This document shows, piece after piece, positions 6,628 to 14,751 of a DNA stretch of 15,779 nucleotides. The notes beneath the pieces were generated by a model. The model searched no databases. It was not told the origin of the DNA and saw only the letters and a program-made list of their open reading frames with translations. How positions within the stretch are numbered: the stretch's first letter is position 1; every line of letters begins with the position of its first letter. Both the position numbers and the translations under genes were made by a program. The DNA comes from JAHJDO01 sp030671985 [NCBI: bacterium] (lineage in GTDB: Bacteria; JAHJDO01), in contig DAOVHI010000014.1 of assembly GCA_030671985.1 (NCBI GenBank), positions 1 through 15,779 of the forward strand, in the 5' to 3' direction.

Positions 6628-7948
6628 AGGTTATCTTTAAAATTTGACTGAGCTCTTTAATTCTAATACTTAATGGAGGCAGTAAAACAATGACATCTTC
6701 CAGAGGACGAATGATCAATCCTCTTTTTCTAGCCTCCAAAATTACTTTGTGTCCTATTTGCGCTCCTGAAGAGTATCGTTTTCGACTATCCTTGTTCTCA
6801 ACCAACTCAATTCCCACTATCAAACCCTTCTGCCTGATATCTCCTACGTGAGTCAGTTTATTAAATCCTTTTAGTCCAACTTGTAAAAATTCTATCTTTT
6901 CTGCCAGAGATTCAAGAACTCTGTCTTCTTCAAAAATACTTATATTTGCCAATGCAGCCGCACAGGCTAGGGAGTTACCGGTATAACTATGTCCATGATA
7001 AAAAGTTTTATGTTCATCATGCTCCCCTAGAAACTGTTTATAGATTTCTTCCGTAGTCAATGTGGCTGCCAGTGGAAGATATCCTCCTGTCAATCCTTTA
7101 GACATGACCATAATGTCAGGTTTTACTTTTTCGTGCTCACAAGCAAACATCTTCCCCGTTCTGCCAAAACCTGTGGCTACTTCATCCACTATTAATAATA
7201 CCTCATGCTTTTTACATAACTTGCTCACTGCTTTCAGAAAACCCTTTGGAGCTACTACAATTCCACTCGCGCCCTGCACCAGCGGTTCTATAATTACACC
7301 AATAATCTTGTCGTGTTTTCGTTCCAATATGCTTTCTAATTTTTTCAAACAAGCCATATTACATAGCCGAAATGTTTTTGAGCATCTGTAACAATATGGA
7401 TATGGAGCTTTAAAACTACTAAATAAAAGAGGTTTATATTTCTTATGAAAAACATCCATGCCGCCTACACTTACTGCACCTAAAGTATCTCCATGATACC
7501 CGCCTGCAAAGGAGACAAACTTGTTTTTTTGGGATTCTCCCTTTTGCTGCCAGTATTGGAAAGCTATTTTCAAGGCTATTTCCATTCCTGTAGAACCATT
7601 ATCAGAAAAAAACACTTTTTTAAGATTTGAAGGAGTAATGTCAACAAGTTTTTTGGCCAAACATATTGCTTGCGTATTAGATAATCCAAGAAGTGTTGTA
7701 TGCGATACTTTCTTAATCTGTTTTATTATTGCCTTGTCTATTTCTTTTTTTCTGTGACCGTGAACATTAACCCAAAGAGATGAGACACCATCAATATATT
7801 TCTTGCCGTCAATATCGACAAGAAAAGAATCATACGCTTTTTCTATTACAACAGGTTCTTCTTTTGCGTACTCCTGCATCTGGGTAAAAGGATGCCAGAT
7901 ATGATCTATATCAATCTGCCTAAGCTTCTTTTTTATATCTTTATGCAT
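6599..7948 (-). CDS. bioA: Adenosylmethionine-8-amino-7-oxononanoate aminotransferase
   Basis: A 449-residue PLP enzyme of biotin synthesis that converts 7-keto-8-aminopelargonate (KAPA) to 7,8-diaminopelargonate with S-adenosylmethionine as amino donor. Marks in order: IWHPFTQM (17-24, BioA signature), VSSLWVNVHGH, FSDNGSTGMEIALK (phosphate-binding region), SFAGGYHGDT, IIEPLVQGASG, VDEVATGFGRTG (254-265) with the cofactor Asp, and the Schiff-base Lys284 in MSKGLTGG. It also has a four-cysteine insert (C186, C189, C196, C200) of the kind seen in Bacillus/Aquifex-type BioA. I use the ATG at 7948, which has AAAGG 6 nt upstream; an in-frame GTG at 7954 would abut that site. It overlaps the racemase stop by 8 nt. 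No other biotin gene is in the window. Confidence 0.95.
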   Translation of the reverse strand: MHKDIKKKLRQIDIDHIWHPFTQMQEYAKEEPVVIEKAYDSFLVDIDGKKYIDGVSSLWVNVHGHRKKEIDKAIIKQIKKVSHTTLLGLSNTQAICLAKKLVDITPSNLKKVFFSDNGSTGMEIALKIAFQYWQQKGESQKNKFVSFAGGYHGDTLGAVSVGGMDVFHKKYKPLLFSSFKAPYPYCYRCSKTFRLCNMACLKKLESILERKHDKIIGVIIEPLVQGASGIVVAPKGFLKAVSKLCKKHEVLLIVDEVATGFGRTGKMFACEHEKVKPDIMVMSKGLTGGYLPLAATLTTEEIYKQFLGEHDEHKTFYHGHSYTGNSLACAAALANISIFEEDRVLESLAEKIEFLQVGLKGFNKLTHVGDIRQKGLIVGIELVENKDSRKRYSSGAQIGHKVILEARKRGLIIRPLEDVIVLLPPLSIRIKELSQILKITYDSIQAVTE

Positions 7949-8675
7949 AAACACCTTTAGCTGTTTTTACTGCTGATTCTGCTAACGCCTGATTGGAACT
8001 GACAAACGGCAGAGACACCGTTTTTAAATCTACTACAAGTGGAATCTCAGTACACCCGCCTATTATAAGTTCCGCGCCTTTGTTTATAAGATTGTCAATT
8101 GCGTTATAGATCAACTTCTTGCTTTTCCCTTCCAGATATCCACTCTTTATTCCTTCTCTGCCAAATATTGCTTCGGCAATCATGTCTTGAGCTTTCTCGT
8201 CGGGTTTAATTACCTCTACACCAAAACCCCTCAACTCTTTCTGATATAATCCGACTTTTATTGTGCCTCTGGTAGATAATAATCCAACTTTTCTAATATT
8301 GGGAAATTCTTTGTGAATTTTTCTTGCAACTTCTCTTATTATATGAACTATTGGAATTTTAAGATGCCGCTTAAGTTCATCATAGAAAAAATGCGCTGTA
8401 TTACACGGGATTATAATAAAATCCGATTGTGCCCGTTCAAGCATTTTCCCTGATTCTATCAATGCGGGAAGAGGACTTTCGCCATCATTGAATATAGCCT
8501 GAGTTCTGTCCGGAATTTTGGAATTATTGTCAACAATTACATGAATATGATCCTGGTCTTTTTTGGCTTTTGTAAGTTCTATTATTTTACTAAGCAGATC
8601 AGAAGTTGCGGCAGGTCCCATTCCGCCTATAATGCCAATTACTTTTTCTTTTACGCTTTTATCCATGTTTTTCAT
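7941..8675 (-). CDS. Aspartate/glutamate racemase family protein
   Basis: A 244-residue cofactor-independent amino-acid racemase-type protein. Signatures are IGIIGGMGPAAT (13-24), IIPCNTAH (88-95) with the first catalytic Cys91, and IIGGCTEIPL (205-214) with the second, Cys208. Both cysteines of the two-base mechanism are present, so an active aspartate or broad-specificity (YgeA/RacX-like) racemase is plausible; D-Asp or other D-amino acids could serve in cell-wall crosslinks. Exact substrate cannot be read. The ATG at 8675 lies 17 nt inside the end of nfnB without a clear Shine-Dalgarno, and a second in-frame ATG occurs at 8666. Translation probably relies on coupling. Confidence 0.88.
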   Translation of the reverse strand: MKNMDKSVKEKVIGIIGGMGPAATSDLLSKIIELTKAKKDQDHIHVIVDNNSKIPDRTQAIFNDGESPLPALIESGKMLERAQSDFIIIPCNTAHFFYDELKRHLKIPIVHIIREVARKIHKEFPNIRKVGLLSTRGTIKVGLYQKELRGFGVEVIKPDEKAQDMIAEAIFGREGIKSGYLEGKSKKLIYNAIDNLINKGAELIIGGCTEIPLVVDLKTVSLPFVSSNQALAESAVKTAKGVYA

Positions 8676-10041
8676 TTATAGCTCTAGCAACTCTTTTCCC
8701 TGCTCCCATAGCCTCAATTACCGTGGCTGCGCCAGTTACAATGTCTCCTCCGGCATATACTCCCTCAAGAGAAGTTTCTCCTGTAATATCATCGACAATT
8801 ATGTTTCCTCTTTTATTCAGCTTCAGTCCCGGAGTTTGGGACAATAACAACGGATTCGGTCCTTGCCCAATTGCAATAACGATTGTATCTATATCTTCTA
8901 AATATTCTGATCCGTCTATTTTAACAGGTCTTCTTCTTCCTGAATCGTCAGGTTCTCCAAGTCTCATTTTAAGACACTTTACCTGCTTGACCCAGCCTTT
9001 GTCATCCCCTATTATCTCAATAGGCAATGTAAGCAGATCAAGTTCTATTCCTTCTTCCTCTGCATGGTGAATTTCCTCAGCTCTTGCAGGCATTTCAGAA
9101 CGCGAACGGCGATAAATTATACAAACCTTCTCTGCACCAAGACGCCGCGCAACTCTTGCTGAATCCATAGCCACATTCCCTGCTCCAACCACAGCAACTT
9201 TCTTCCCTATCCGAAGCGGAGTGTCGTATTCAGGGAACTTATAAGCCTTCATAAGATTTGCTCTTGTGAGAAATTCATTGGCGGAATAAACACCATTATA
9301 GTTTTCACCCGGTATGCCGAGAAAATACGGAAATCCGGCGCCCGTCCCAATAAATATGGCTTTATAACCGGTTGCAAATAATTCATCAATTGTAACAGTT
9401 CTCCCAACTATAATATTCGGTTTGATCTCTGCTCCCAAATTCTCAACATATTTTATCTCATAATCAAGAACATCTCTCGGCATCCTGAATTCAGGAATAC
9501 CGTATCTTAATACTCCTCCGGGAGCATGCAAAGATTCAAAGATGGTGACATCCCAACCTGTTTTCGCCAGATCTCCGGCGCACGTTAACCCGGCTGGACC
9601 TGCCCCTATAACTGCTGCCAACGGTTTGAGACGAGTGTTGGATGATTGGTTATGAGTAATGGGTGATGAGTGGGTTCTTCCCCAATCCGCAGCAAATCTT
9701 TCCAGCCTTCCAATCGCAACAGGTTCTCCTTTTTTCTTTAAGGTACATACTATTTCACATTGTGTCTCCTGAGGGCAGACACGACCACAGATAGCCGGAA
9801 GATTATTTTTCTTTCTCAATATATCCAGCGCCTCTGGAAACTTACGTCCTGCTACACGTTTTATAAATCCCGGAATATCCACTTCCACAGGGCATCCCGG
9901 CATACATGGAGCTTTTTTACATTGCAAACATCTTTTTGCCTCCGCAACCGCTTGATCCTCAGTATATCCAAGAGCAACTTCATTAAAATTTTTTATTCTA
10001 TCCTGCGGTAACTGCTCAGGCATTAAGAGTCTTTTTTGCAT
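8659..10041 (-). CDS. nfnB: NfnB-like large subunit (GltD/SudA family FAD-NADPH oxidoreductase)
   Basis: A 460-residue glutamate-synthase-small-subunit-type flavoprotein. The N-terminal ferredoxin-like region has two [4Fe-4S] cysteine groups (C38, C41, C46, C50 and C85, C89, C95, C99). An FAD-binding GAGPAGL (146-152) and a second Rossmann motif VVGAGNVAMDSARVARR follow, with the NADPH-binding RRSRSEMPAR at 309-318 and a C-terminal AGGD FAD loop. With the gene before it, it matches NfnAB (NADH-dependent reduced ferredoxin:NADP+ oxidoreductase, electron bifurcating) or its paralogue SudAB. I choose ATG 10041: GGAG lies 8 nt before it, against 2 nt for the ATG at 10047. Residues 123-136, between Fe-S and FAD domains, are coded by a degenerate heptanucleotide repeat. 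It overlaps nfnA upstream and the racemase downstream. Confidence 0.88.
   Translation of the reverse strand: MQKRLLMPEQLPQDRIKNFNEVALGYTEDQAVAEAKRCLQCKKAPCMPGCPVEVDIPGFIKRVAGRKFPEALDILRKKNNLPAICGRVCPQETQCEIVCTLKKKGEPVAIGRLERFAADWGRTHSSPITHNQSSNTRLKPLAAVIGAGPAGLTCAGDLAKTGWDVTIFESLHAPGGVLRYGIPEFRMPRDVLDYEIKYVENLGAEIKPNIIVGRTVTIDELFATGYKAIFIGTGAGFPYFLGIPGENYNGVYSANEFLTRANLMKAYKFPEYDTPLRIGKKVAVVGAGNVAMDSARVARRLGAEKVCIIYRRSRSEMPARAEEIHHAEEEGIELDLLTLPIEIIGDDKGWVKQVKCLKMRLGEPDDSGRRRPVKIDGSEYLEDIDTIVIAIGQGPNPLLLSQTPGLKLNKRGNIIVDDITGETSLEGVYAGGDIVTGAATVIEAMGAGKRVARAINEKHG
9632..9673. repeat. degenerate heptanucleotide tandem repeat inside nfnB
   Basis: On the plus strand six consecutive 7-mers can be read: cgagtgt, tggatga, ttggtta, tgagtaa, tgggtga, tgagtgg (near-consensus TGRGTRA). 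The block is 42 nt, a multiple of three, and so stays in frame as 14 codons in the variable linker between the Fe-S and FAD domains of NfnB. The resulting residues (THSSPITHNQSSNT) are low-complexity and polar. Confidence 0.65.
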
Positions 10042-10844
10042 CTGCATGGCTCCTTCTCTTCATTTAAAAATCTGGCATTTCTGTTTGTCAGTTCATCAAA
10101 ATCAACGAGATGCCCGTTAAATTCAGGACCGTCGACACACGCAAACTTTGTCTCATCTCCTACAGTCACTCTGCACGAACCGCACATACCTGTGCCATCC
10201 ACCATTATGGGATTGAGATTAACAATTGTCGGAACGTCAAACTCTTTTGTCATAAGGCATACAAACTTCATCATAATTATAGGACCGATAGCTATGACCA
10301 GATCTGCCTTCTTTTTCATCAATATCTCTTTTAACGGATCCGTCACAACTCCTTTTCTTCCATACGAGCCATCGTCTGTTGTAACATGCAGTTCATCACT
10401 AATTTCCCGCATTTTGTCTTCAAGAATAACCATATCCCTGTTTCTCGCTCCAATTATTGAGATAACAGTATTCCCTATCTCCTTTAATGCCCGAACTTCA
10501 GGATATACAACCGCTACGCCGACGCCTCCTCCAATACATACAACCGTGCCAAGTTTCTCCACTTTTCCGGGATGTCCGAGAGGGCCTGCAACATCAATTA
10601 AGGAATCTCCTTTCTTTAACATTCCTAATTTTCTTGTTGTCTTTCCAACCTCCTGAAATATTATAGTAATACTGCCCGTTTTTGCATCAAAATCATTAAT
10701 TGTAAGAGGTATTCTCTCACCATTTTCATCTATTCTAAGCACTATAAATTGTCCCGGTTTCGCTTTTTTTGCTATTTCCGGCGCCGAAATCACCATGCTC
10801 TTTATTTCTTCAGATAACTGTTTTACATTTAATATTTTATACAT
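10023..10844 (-). CDS. nfnA: NfnA-like small subunit (sulfide dehydrogenase/DHOD electron transfer family)
   Basis: A 273-residue ferredoxin-NADP reductase-type protein. It has an N-terminal FAD-binding beta barrel (PGQFIVLRID...ERIPLTIND), an NAD-binding part with CIGGGVGVAVVYPEVRAL (103-120), a GAR-DMVILEDKM loop, and a C-terminal [2Fe-2S] motif with C221, C224 and C236 in VDGTGMCGSC...FACVDGPEF. The nearby Asp216 is a possible non-cysteine fourth ligand, as reported in the NfnA family. Paired with the next gene it would form NfnAB, coupling NADH and reduced ferredoxin to NADPH; SudAB is the alternative. It is the first gene of the long minus operon, with GGGGGTGA 6 nt before the ATG and a promoter at 10884-10912. 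Confidence 0.88.
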   Translation of the reverse strand: MYKILNVKQLSEEIKSMVISAPEIAKKAKPGQFIVLRIDENGERIPLTINDFDAKTGSITIIFQEVGKTTRKLGMLKKGDSLIDVAGPLGHPGKVEKLGTVVCIGGGVGVAVVYPEVRALKEIGNTVISIIGARNRDMVILEDKMREISDELHVTTDDGSYGRKGVVTDPLKEILMKKKADLVIAIGPIIMMKFVCLMTKEFDVPTIVNLNPIMVDGTGMCGSCRVTVGDETKFACVDGPEFNGHLVDFDELTNRNARFLNEEKEPCRCKKDS

Positions 10845-10883
10845 ATCGAATCACCCCCAGCTTTATGTTGATAACGAGGAATT

Positions 10884-10912
10884 AATATACTTTAGCGTTT
10901 ATTAAATTACAA
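10884..10912 (-). promoter_or_regulatory. probable promoter of the nfnA-to-pfkB operon
   Basis: Minus strand: TTGTAA (10912-10907), 17-bp spacer, TATATT (10889-10884), about 40 nt upstream of the nfnA start. The hexamers match consensus 4/6 and 5/6 at optimal spacing. As genes down to 1959 overlap or almost abut, this could drive the whole run, although the 77-nt gap at 6020-6096 allows a second start there. Confidence 0.55.
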
Positions 10913-10962
10913 GTGCAAAAATGCTTGAATTTTATTGTCAAATACATTACGCTTTATCTGCT

Positions 10963-12240
10963 ATGGCTATTATCAAACCTTTTAGAGGCGTTAGGTACAA
11001 TAAGAGAAAAATACTGGATCTGGAAAAAGTTGTCTCGCCGCCGTATGATGTAATCTCCGAACAGGAAAAGAGAGACTATCTTAACTCCAGTCCTTACAAT
11101 ATTACGCGACTCATACTGCCTGATGCTAACGAGAAAAACGACAAATACAGTTCTGCGAGTAATCTGCTTAATAACTGGTTAGAATCTAACATCCTGAACA
11201 GAGAAAACGAGCCGTCAATATATATTTATCGGCAGATATTCAACGTTGATGGAGAGAATATAATAAGAACAGGTTTTATATGTTTGCTAAAATTGGAAGA
11301 TTTTAAAACAGGAACTGTTCTGCCGCACGAGAAGACACTGAGTGCGCCCAAAGAGGATAGGTTAAAATTGATGGACGCATGCGAAGCAAATCTCTCTCAA
11401 ATATTTGGACTGTATCAGGACAAAAAAAACACCATATCTCAAATACTAAAAAAATGCACTTCCTGCCAGCCTATCGTAGATATTACAGACACAAAAGGAG
11501 AGAAACATAAATTATGGGCGGTTGCAGATAAGGATGATATTGACGCAATCGTTAACGCTATGCAGGACAAAAAAGTTTTTATTGCAGACGGACATCACCG
11601 ATATGAAACAGCCCTTAATTATAAAAGAAAACTAGTTGAAACCAACAGCATTCATACAGGCAATGAGCCTTATAATTTCATCATGATGTATTTATGTGCA
11701 ATGGATGATTCGGGACTTGTTGTTTTTCCGACTCACAGGCTTTTAAAAGATCTGCCGGAATTCAACAAGTCTGCGTTCAAGCAAAATTTATCCGTCTATT
11801 TTGATGTAATCAGGACTGATAAAAAAGCACTGTTTGAATATATGGAGAAAAAAATAGATGAACATGTATTTGGTCTATATCTGGGAGATGGAGAATTTTA
11901 TACACTAAGTTTGAATAAGGGGTCTAAACCCCTTATTCAAGAAAGCATCCCTGATGCGTGGAAGAAACTTGATGTTGCAATCCTGCATAAGGTAATTATT
12001 GAGAACGTACTTGGGATTACGGAGAAAGAAGTAAAACTCCAGAAGAATATAAAATATACCGCAGACAGCGAAGAAGGCATCAGACAGATAGACAATGGTT
12101 CTTATAAGCTTTTATTATTCCTAAATTCAACAAAACTGAGCCAGATCAAGGAAATATCTCTTAACGGCGAAGTTATGCCTCAAAAATCCACATATTTCTA
12201 CCCTAAACTGCTTACCGGACTGGTTATTAACAAATTATGA
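10963..12240 (+). CDS. DUF1015 family protein
   Basis: A 425-residue protein of the DUF1015 family, whose biochemical function I cannot state. Family marks are the start MAIIKPFRGVRYN, VSPPYDVI (24-31), LPHEKT (120-125), and the highly conserved IADGHHRYETAL (207-218), whose His/Arg/Glu residues look like an active site; LDVAILHKVI follows in the C-terminal part. An upstream in-frame ATG at 10921 would add 14 residues, but the family starts at the ATG I use; neither has a clear Shine-Dalgarno. Residues 317-326 (LNKGSKPLIQ) are coded by a palindromic element, a probable in-frame insertion. The gene overlaps the next by 4 nt (ATGA), so it is co-transcribed with polysaccharide genes, though a link in function is not shown. 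Confidence 0.88.
   Translation: MAIIKPFRGVRYNKRKILDLEKVVSPPYDVISEQEKRDYLNSSPYNITRLILPDANEKNDKYSSASNLLNNWLESNILNRENEPSIYIYRQIFNVDGENIIRTGFICLLKLEDFKTGTVLPHEKTLSAPKEDRLKLMDACEANLSQIFGLYQDKKNTISQILKKCTSCQPIVDITDTKGEKHKLWAVADKDDIDAIVNAMQDKKVFIADGHHRYETALNYKRKLVETNSIHTGNEPYNFIMMYLCAMDDSGLVVFPTHRLLKDLPEFNKSAFKQNLSVYFDVIRTDKKALFEYMEKKIDEHVFGLYLGDGEFYTLSLNKGSKPLIQESIPDAWKKLDVAILHKVIIENVLGITEKEVKLQKNIKYTADSEEGIRQIDNGSYKLLLFLNSTKLSQIKEISLNGEVMPQKSTYFYPKLLTGLVINKL
11909..11942. repeat. palindromic element copy B, in frame inside the DUF1015 gene
   Basis: Arms ttgaataaggggt (11911-11923) and its exact reverse complement (11928-11940) flank a 4-nt ctaa centre. Aligned without gaps to the palindrome at 1921-1954, it has the same TTTGAA left end, TYTAAA centre and TTCAA right end. 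The 7-nt inner arms differ completely yet remain fully self-complementary (taagggg/cccctta against ccaacga/tcgttgg). It is read through as ten codons, SLNKGSKPLIQ in context. Confidence 0.85.
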
Positions 12241-13340
12241 GAGTCGCGATAGTTCATGACTGGCTTACAGGCATGCGTGGCGGAGAAAAGTGTCTGGAGA
12301 TATTCTGCGAATTGTTTCCCGACGCTGATATTTTTACACTTATTCATATACCTGAGAAAATGTCCGATACTATAAACATGATGAATATCAAAACATCCTT
12401 TATACAGAACCTGCCTTTCGCAAAAACAAAATACCGCAGTTATCTTCCTCTTTTTCCCATGGCTGTTGAGTCATTTGATATGAGGGGATACGATGTTGTG
12501 CTGAGCAGCAGCCACTGCGTTGCTAAAGGCGCGCTGACGTCTCCGGAAACTTATCATATATGTTACTGTTACACACCAATGAGATACGCATGGGATATGT
12601 ATCATGAGTATTTCTCCCACGAGCGGCTTGGAGCTGTTTCTAAATTCACCGTGCCGTTTTTTATGAACCGCATAAGGGTATGGGATGAAGCGTCATCCCG
12701 CAGAGTAGATGATTTTGTTGCTATCTCAAAACATGTTGCGACAAGGATTAAGCATTATTATAGAAGAGAATCAAGCGTTATATACCCGCCTGTGGACACT
12801 GATTTTTACACACCGATGTCCGAGGCAGTGCCTCAAAACTTTTATCTCATGATCTCGGCATTAACTCATTATAAGAGAATTGATATAGCCATTAAAGCGT
12901 TCAAAGAGTTAAAACTGCCTCTTATAATAATCGGTAGCGGTCCGGAAGAAAAGAGGCTGAAAGCCTTGGCAAAGTCCAACGTAACATTCTTAAGCTGGCA
13001 GCCTGACAATATACTGCATGAATACTATGCTATGTGCAAAGGTTTTATATTCCCTGGCAAGGAAGATTTCGGCATAACTCCACTTGAGGCGCAGTCATGC
13101 GGCAAGGGAGTGATCGCATATGCTGAAGGAGGTGTTCTGGAAACGGTTAAACACGAAGAAAATGGAGTTCTATTCAAAAAACAAAATTCACATTCTTTAA
13201 TTGAAGCAGTGAAGATATTCGAAAAAATGAAGTTGGATAAAGCTAAAATCCGAAAAAACGCTCTCTCTTTTAACAAACAGAGATTTAAGAAAGAAATCAA
13301 AGATATCATTATGACCAAATATAAGAAAAAACATGGTTAA
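12237..13340 (+). CDS. GT4-family glycosyltransferase
   Basis: A 367-residue GT-B fold glycosyltransferase, probably adding a sugar to a lipid-linked glycan at the cytoplasmic membrane face. It starts MRVAIVHDWLTGMRGGEKCLE, with the glycine-rich N-terminal loop typical of WbaZ/mannosyltransferase-like GT4 enzymes. HICYCYTPMRYAWD (107-120) and VAISKHVATRIKHYY (161-175) precede the second Rossmann domain beginning near VIYPPVDTDFY. The nucleotide-sugar-binding EX7E motif is E276 and E284 in EDFGITPLEAQSCG, followed by GGVLETV. Acceptor and donor are not deducible. The ATG overlaps the DUF1015 stop; the end overlaps the next gene by 8 nt, so all are one operon. Confidence 0.92.
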   Translation: MRVAIVHDWLTGMRGGEKCLEIFCELFPDADIFTLIHIPEKMSDTINMMNIKTSFIQNLPFAKTKYRSYLPLFPMAVESFDMRGYDVVLSSSHCVAKGALTSPETYHICYCYTPMRYAWDMYHEYFSHERLGAVSKFTVPFFMNRIRVWDEASSRRVDDFVAISKHVATRIKHYYRRESSVIYPPVDTDFYTPMSEAVPQNFYLMISALTHYKRIDIAIKAFKELKLPLIIIGSGPEEKRLKALAKSNVTFLSWQPDNILHEYYAMCKGFIFPGKEDFGITPLEAQSCGKGVIAYAEGGVLETVKHEENGVLFKKQNSHSLIEAVKIFEKMKLDKAKIRKNALSFNKQRFKKEIKDIIMTKYKKKHG

Positions 13341-14739
13341 GAACCCAAAACAATCTCTGTTTATAATACTCTCTGTAATCTCGGACACTTTGATGACCGT
13401 AGTATCCTTTTTGCTTGCTTACTATATCCGCTTTTACATACACCAAGTTTCTCCTGAATATATTCCGGCTTTTCAGCCTTATCTTAAACTGCTGATAATC
13501 GTAATTCCTATCTGGCTGATCTCGCTGGCATATCACGGATTGTACAAACAAAAAAACTCATTCCTTTCTCCGATTGATAAAACATATCTTATTTTTAAAG
13601 CTGTCTTATTTGCCACTCTGGTTTTAATGGCTATAACATTCCTGTACCGCCAGTTTTCTTATTCAAGATTAACATTCATGTACTCTTCGGGACTTAATTT
13701 CCTATGTATTGCATTTATGAGCGTTGTGATCAGAAAAATACAGATAGTAGCCATAAAGAGAGGCTTTGGTATTAGAAACGTAATTATCGTTGGCACAGAT
13801 GAAACCGCAAAAGCGATAGCATCCAAAATGCAAAAACATGTTGCGCTGGGTTACAAAATAATCGGATATATTTCAGACAAGAAAACAAGTTCCTCAAAAG
13901 GCGAAAACAACATGGAAATTCTGGGGGAGATTTCTGAAATCCCTGAAATAGCAAGAGAAAAAAATATTGATAAGATCATTTTTGCGTCGCCTAATGTGTC
14001 AAACAAAGACATTTTAGACATCATATTAAAATGTACCGAGCTGAATGTAGATTTCACTATTGTGCCGGGCGTATACGAAATTGTAACAAGCAAGGTAAAT
14101 GTGGCTGATATAGACGGAATACCTGTAATAGGACTTAAGGAATCCCCCCTTCAGGGGTTCAATCTTTTCCTAAAAAGGATATTTGATCTGACATTGTCCG
14201 CTGTACTAACGATTATTCTTTCTCCTTTATTATTAGTTCTTTCAATAGCTGTAAAACTGAATTCAAAAGGTCCTGTATTATACAATCAAGAGAGAGTCGG
14301 CGAAGACAACAAGACTTTTACCATGTACAAATTTCGGTCAATGCGTATGGATGCAGAAGAAAAAACAGGTCCTATATGGGCGCAGGAAAAAGATCCAAGA
14401 CGAACTAAAGTCGGTACATTCATGCGAAAGATGAGTTTTGATGAACTTCCACAACTATTAAATATACTCAGAGGGAATATGAGTCTTATCGGCCCAAGAC
14501 CTGAAAGACCATTCTTTGTGGAACAGTTTAAGAATGATATACTGGGATATATGTCAAGACACCGTATAAAACCGGGCATAACAGGATGGGCACAGGTAAA
14601 CGGGCTGAGGGGCAATACATCAATTGCGGAAAGAACAAAATACGACCTGTATTATATTGAGAACTGGTCTATGGCATTTGACCTGAAGATACTCGTAAGA
14701 ACGATTCTGGAATTTTGTTTTCATAAACACGCATATTAA
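13333..14739 (+). CDS. Polyprenyl-phosphate sugar-1-phosphate transferase (WbaP/WcaJ type)
   Basis: A 468-residue membrane enzyme that moves a hexose-1-phosphate from a UDP-sugar to undecaprenyl phosphate, the first step of exopolysaccharide or O-antigen repeat synthesis. The N-terminal half has four membrane helices (about 8-30, 52-70, 88-106, 113-135) and a Rossmann-like domain (VRNVIIVGTDETAKAI near 148-162). The C-terminal catalytic half starts at FDLTLSAVLTIILSPLLLVLS (membrane-inserted helix, 284-304) and holds YKFRSMRMDAE (332-342), MSFDELPQLLNILRG (367-381), SLIGPRPERP (384-393) and KPGITGWAQVNG (413-424). All usual catalytic blocks are present. Length fits the full-length class. There is little Shine-Dalgarno; the start overlaps the GT4 end, so coupling is likely. 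The next gene begins 12 nt downstream. Confidence 0.94.
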   Translation: MVKNPKQSLFIILSVISDTLMTVVSFLLAYYIRFYIHQVSPEYIPAFQPYLKLLIIVIPIWLISLAYHGLYKQKNSFLSPIDKTYLIFKAVLFATLVLMAITFLYRQFSYSRLTFMYSSGLNFLCIAFMSVVIRKIQIVAIKRGFGIRNVIIVGTDETAKAIASKMQKHVALGYKIIGYISDKKTSSSKGENNMEILGEISEIPEIAREKNIDKIIFASPNVSNKDILDIILKCTELNVDFTIVPGVYEIVTSKVNVADIDGIPVIGLKESPLQGFNLFLKRIFDLTLSAVLTIILSPLLLVLSIAVKLNSKGPVLYNQERVGEDNKTFTMYKFRSMRMDAEEKTGPIWAQEKDPRRTKVGTFMRKMSFDELPQLLNILRGNMSLIGPRPERPFFVEQFKNDILGYMSRHRIKPGITGWAQVNGLRGNTSIAERTKYDLYYIENWSMAFDLKILVRTILEFCFHKHAY

Positions 14740-14751
14740 TGGAGAAATTAC

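Noticed and set aside
7949-7954. GTG start two codons upstream for bioA.
   Set aside because: The Shine-Dalgarno AAAGG would touch the GTG, whereas it is well spaced for the ATG at 7948.
10036-10656. Long plus-strand open frame opposite nfnA (206 codons), and other antisense frames.
   Set aside because: It mirrors a clear conserved gene on the minus strand, has no recognisable domain, and is a shadow of that gene's codon use.
10921-10962. Upstream ATG extending the DUF1015 protein by 14 residues.
   Set aside because: No Shine-Dalgarno, and the family begins at the MAIIKPFRGVRYN methionine; treated as part of the divergent intergenic region.
10845-10962. Plus-strand promoter for the DUF1015-glycan operon.
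   Set aside because: Several AT-rich hexamers exist, but no pair with acceptable -35/-10 match and spacing; only the minus-strand promoter is supported.
14149-14172. C-run and G-run (cccccc...gggg) forming a short stem in the sugar transferase gene, possibly a third palindromic element copy.
   Set aside because: The stem is short with a bulge, lacks the TTTGAA/TYTAAA/TTCAA frame, and encodes ESPLQGF, a natural conserved part of the family.
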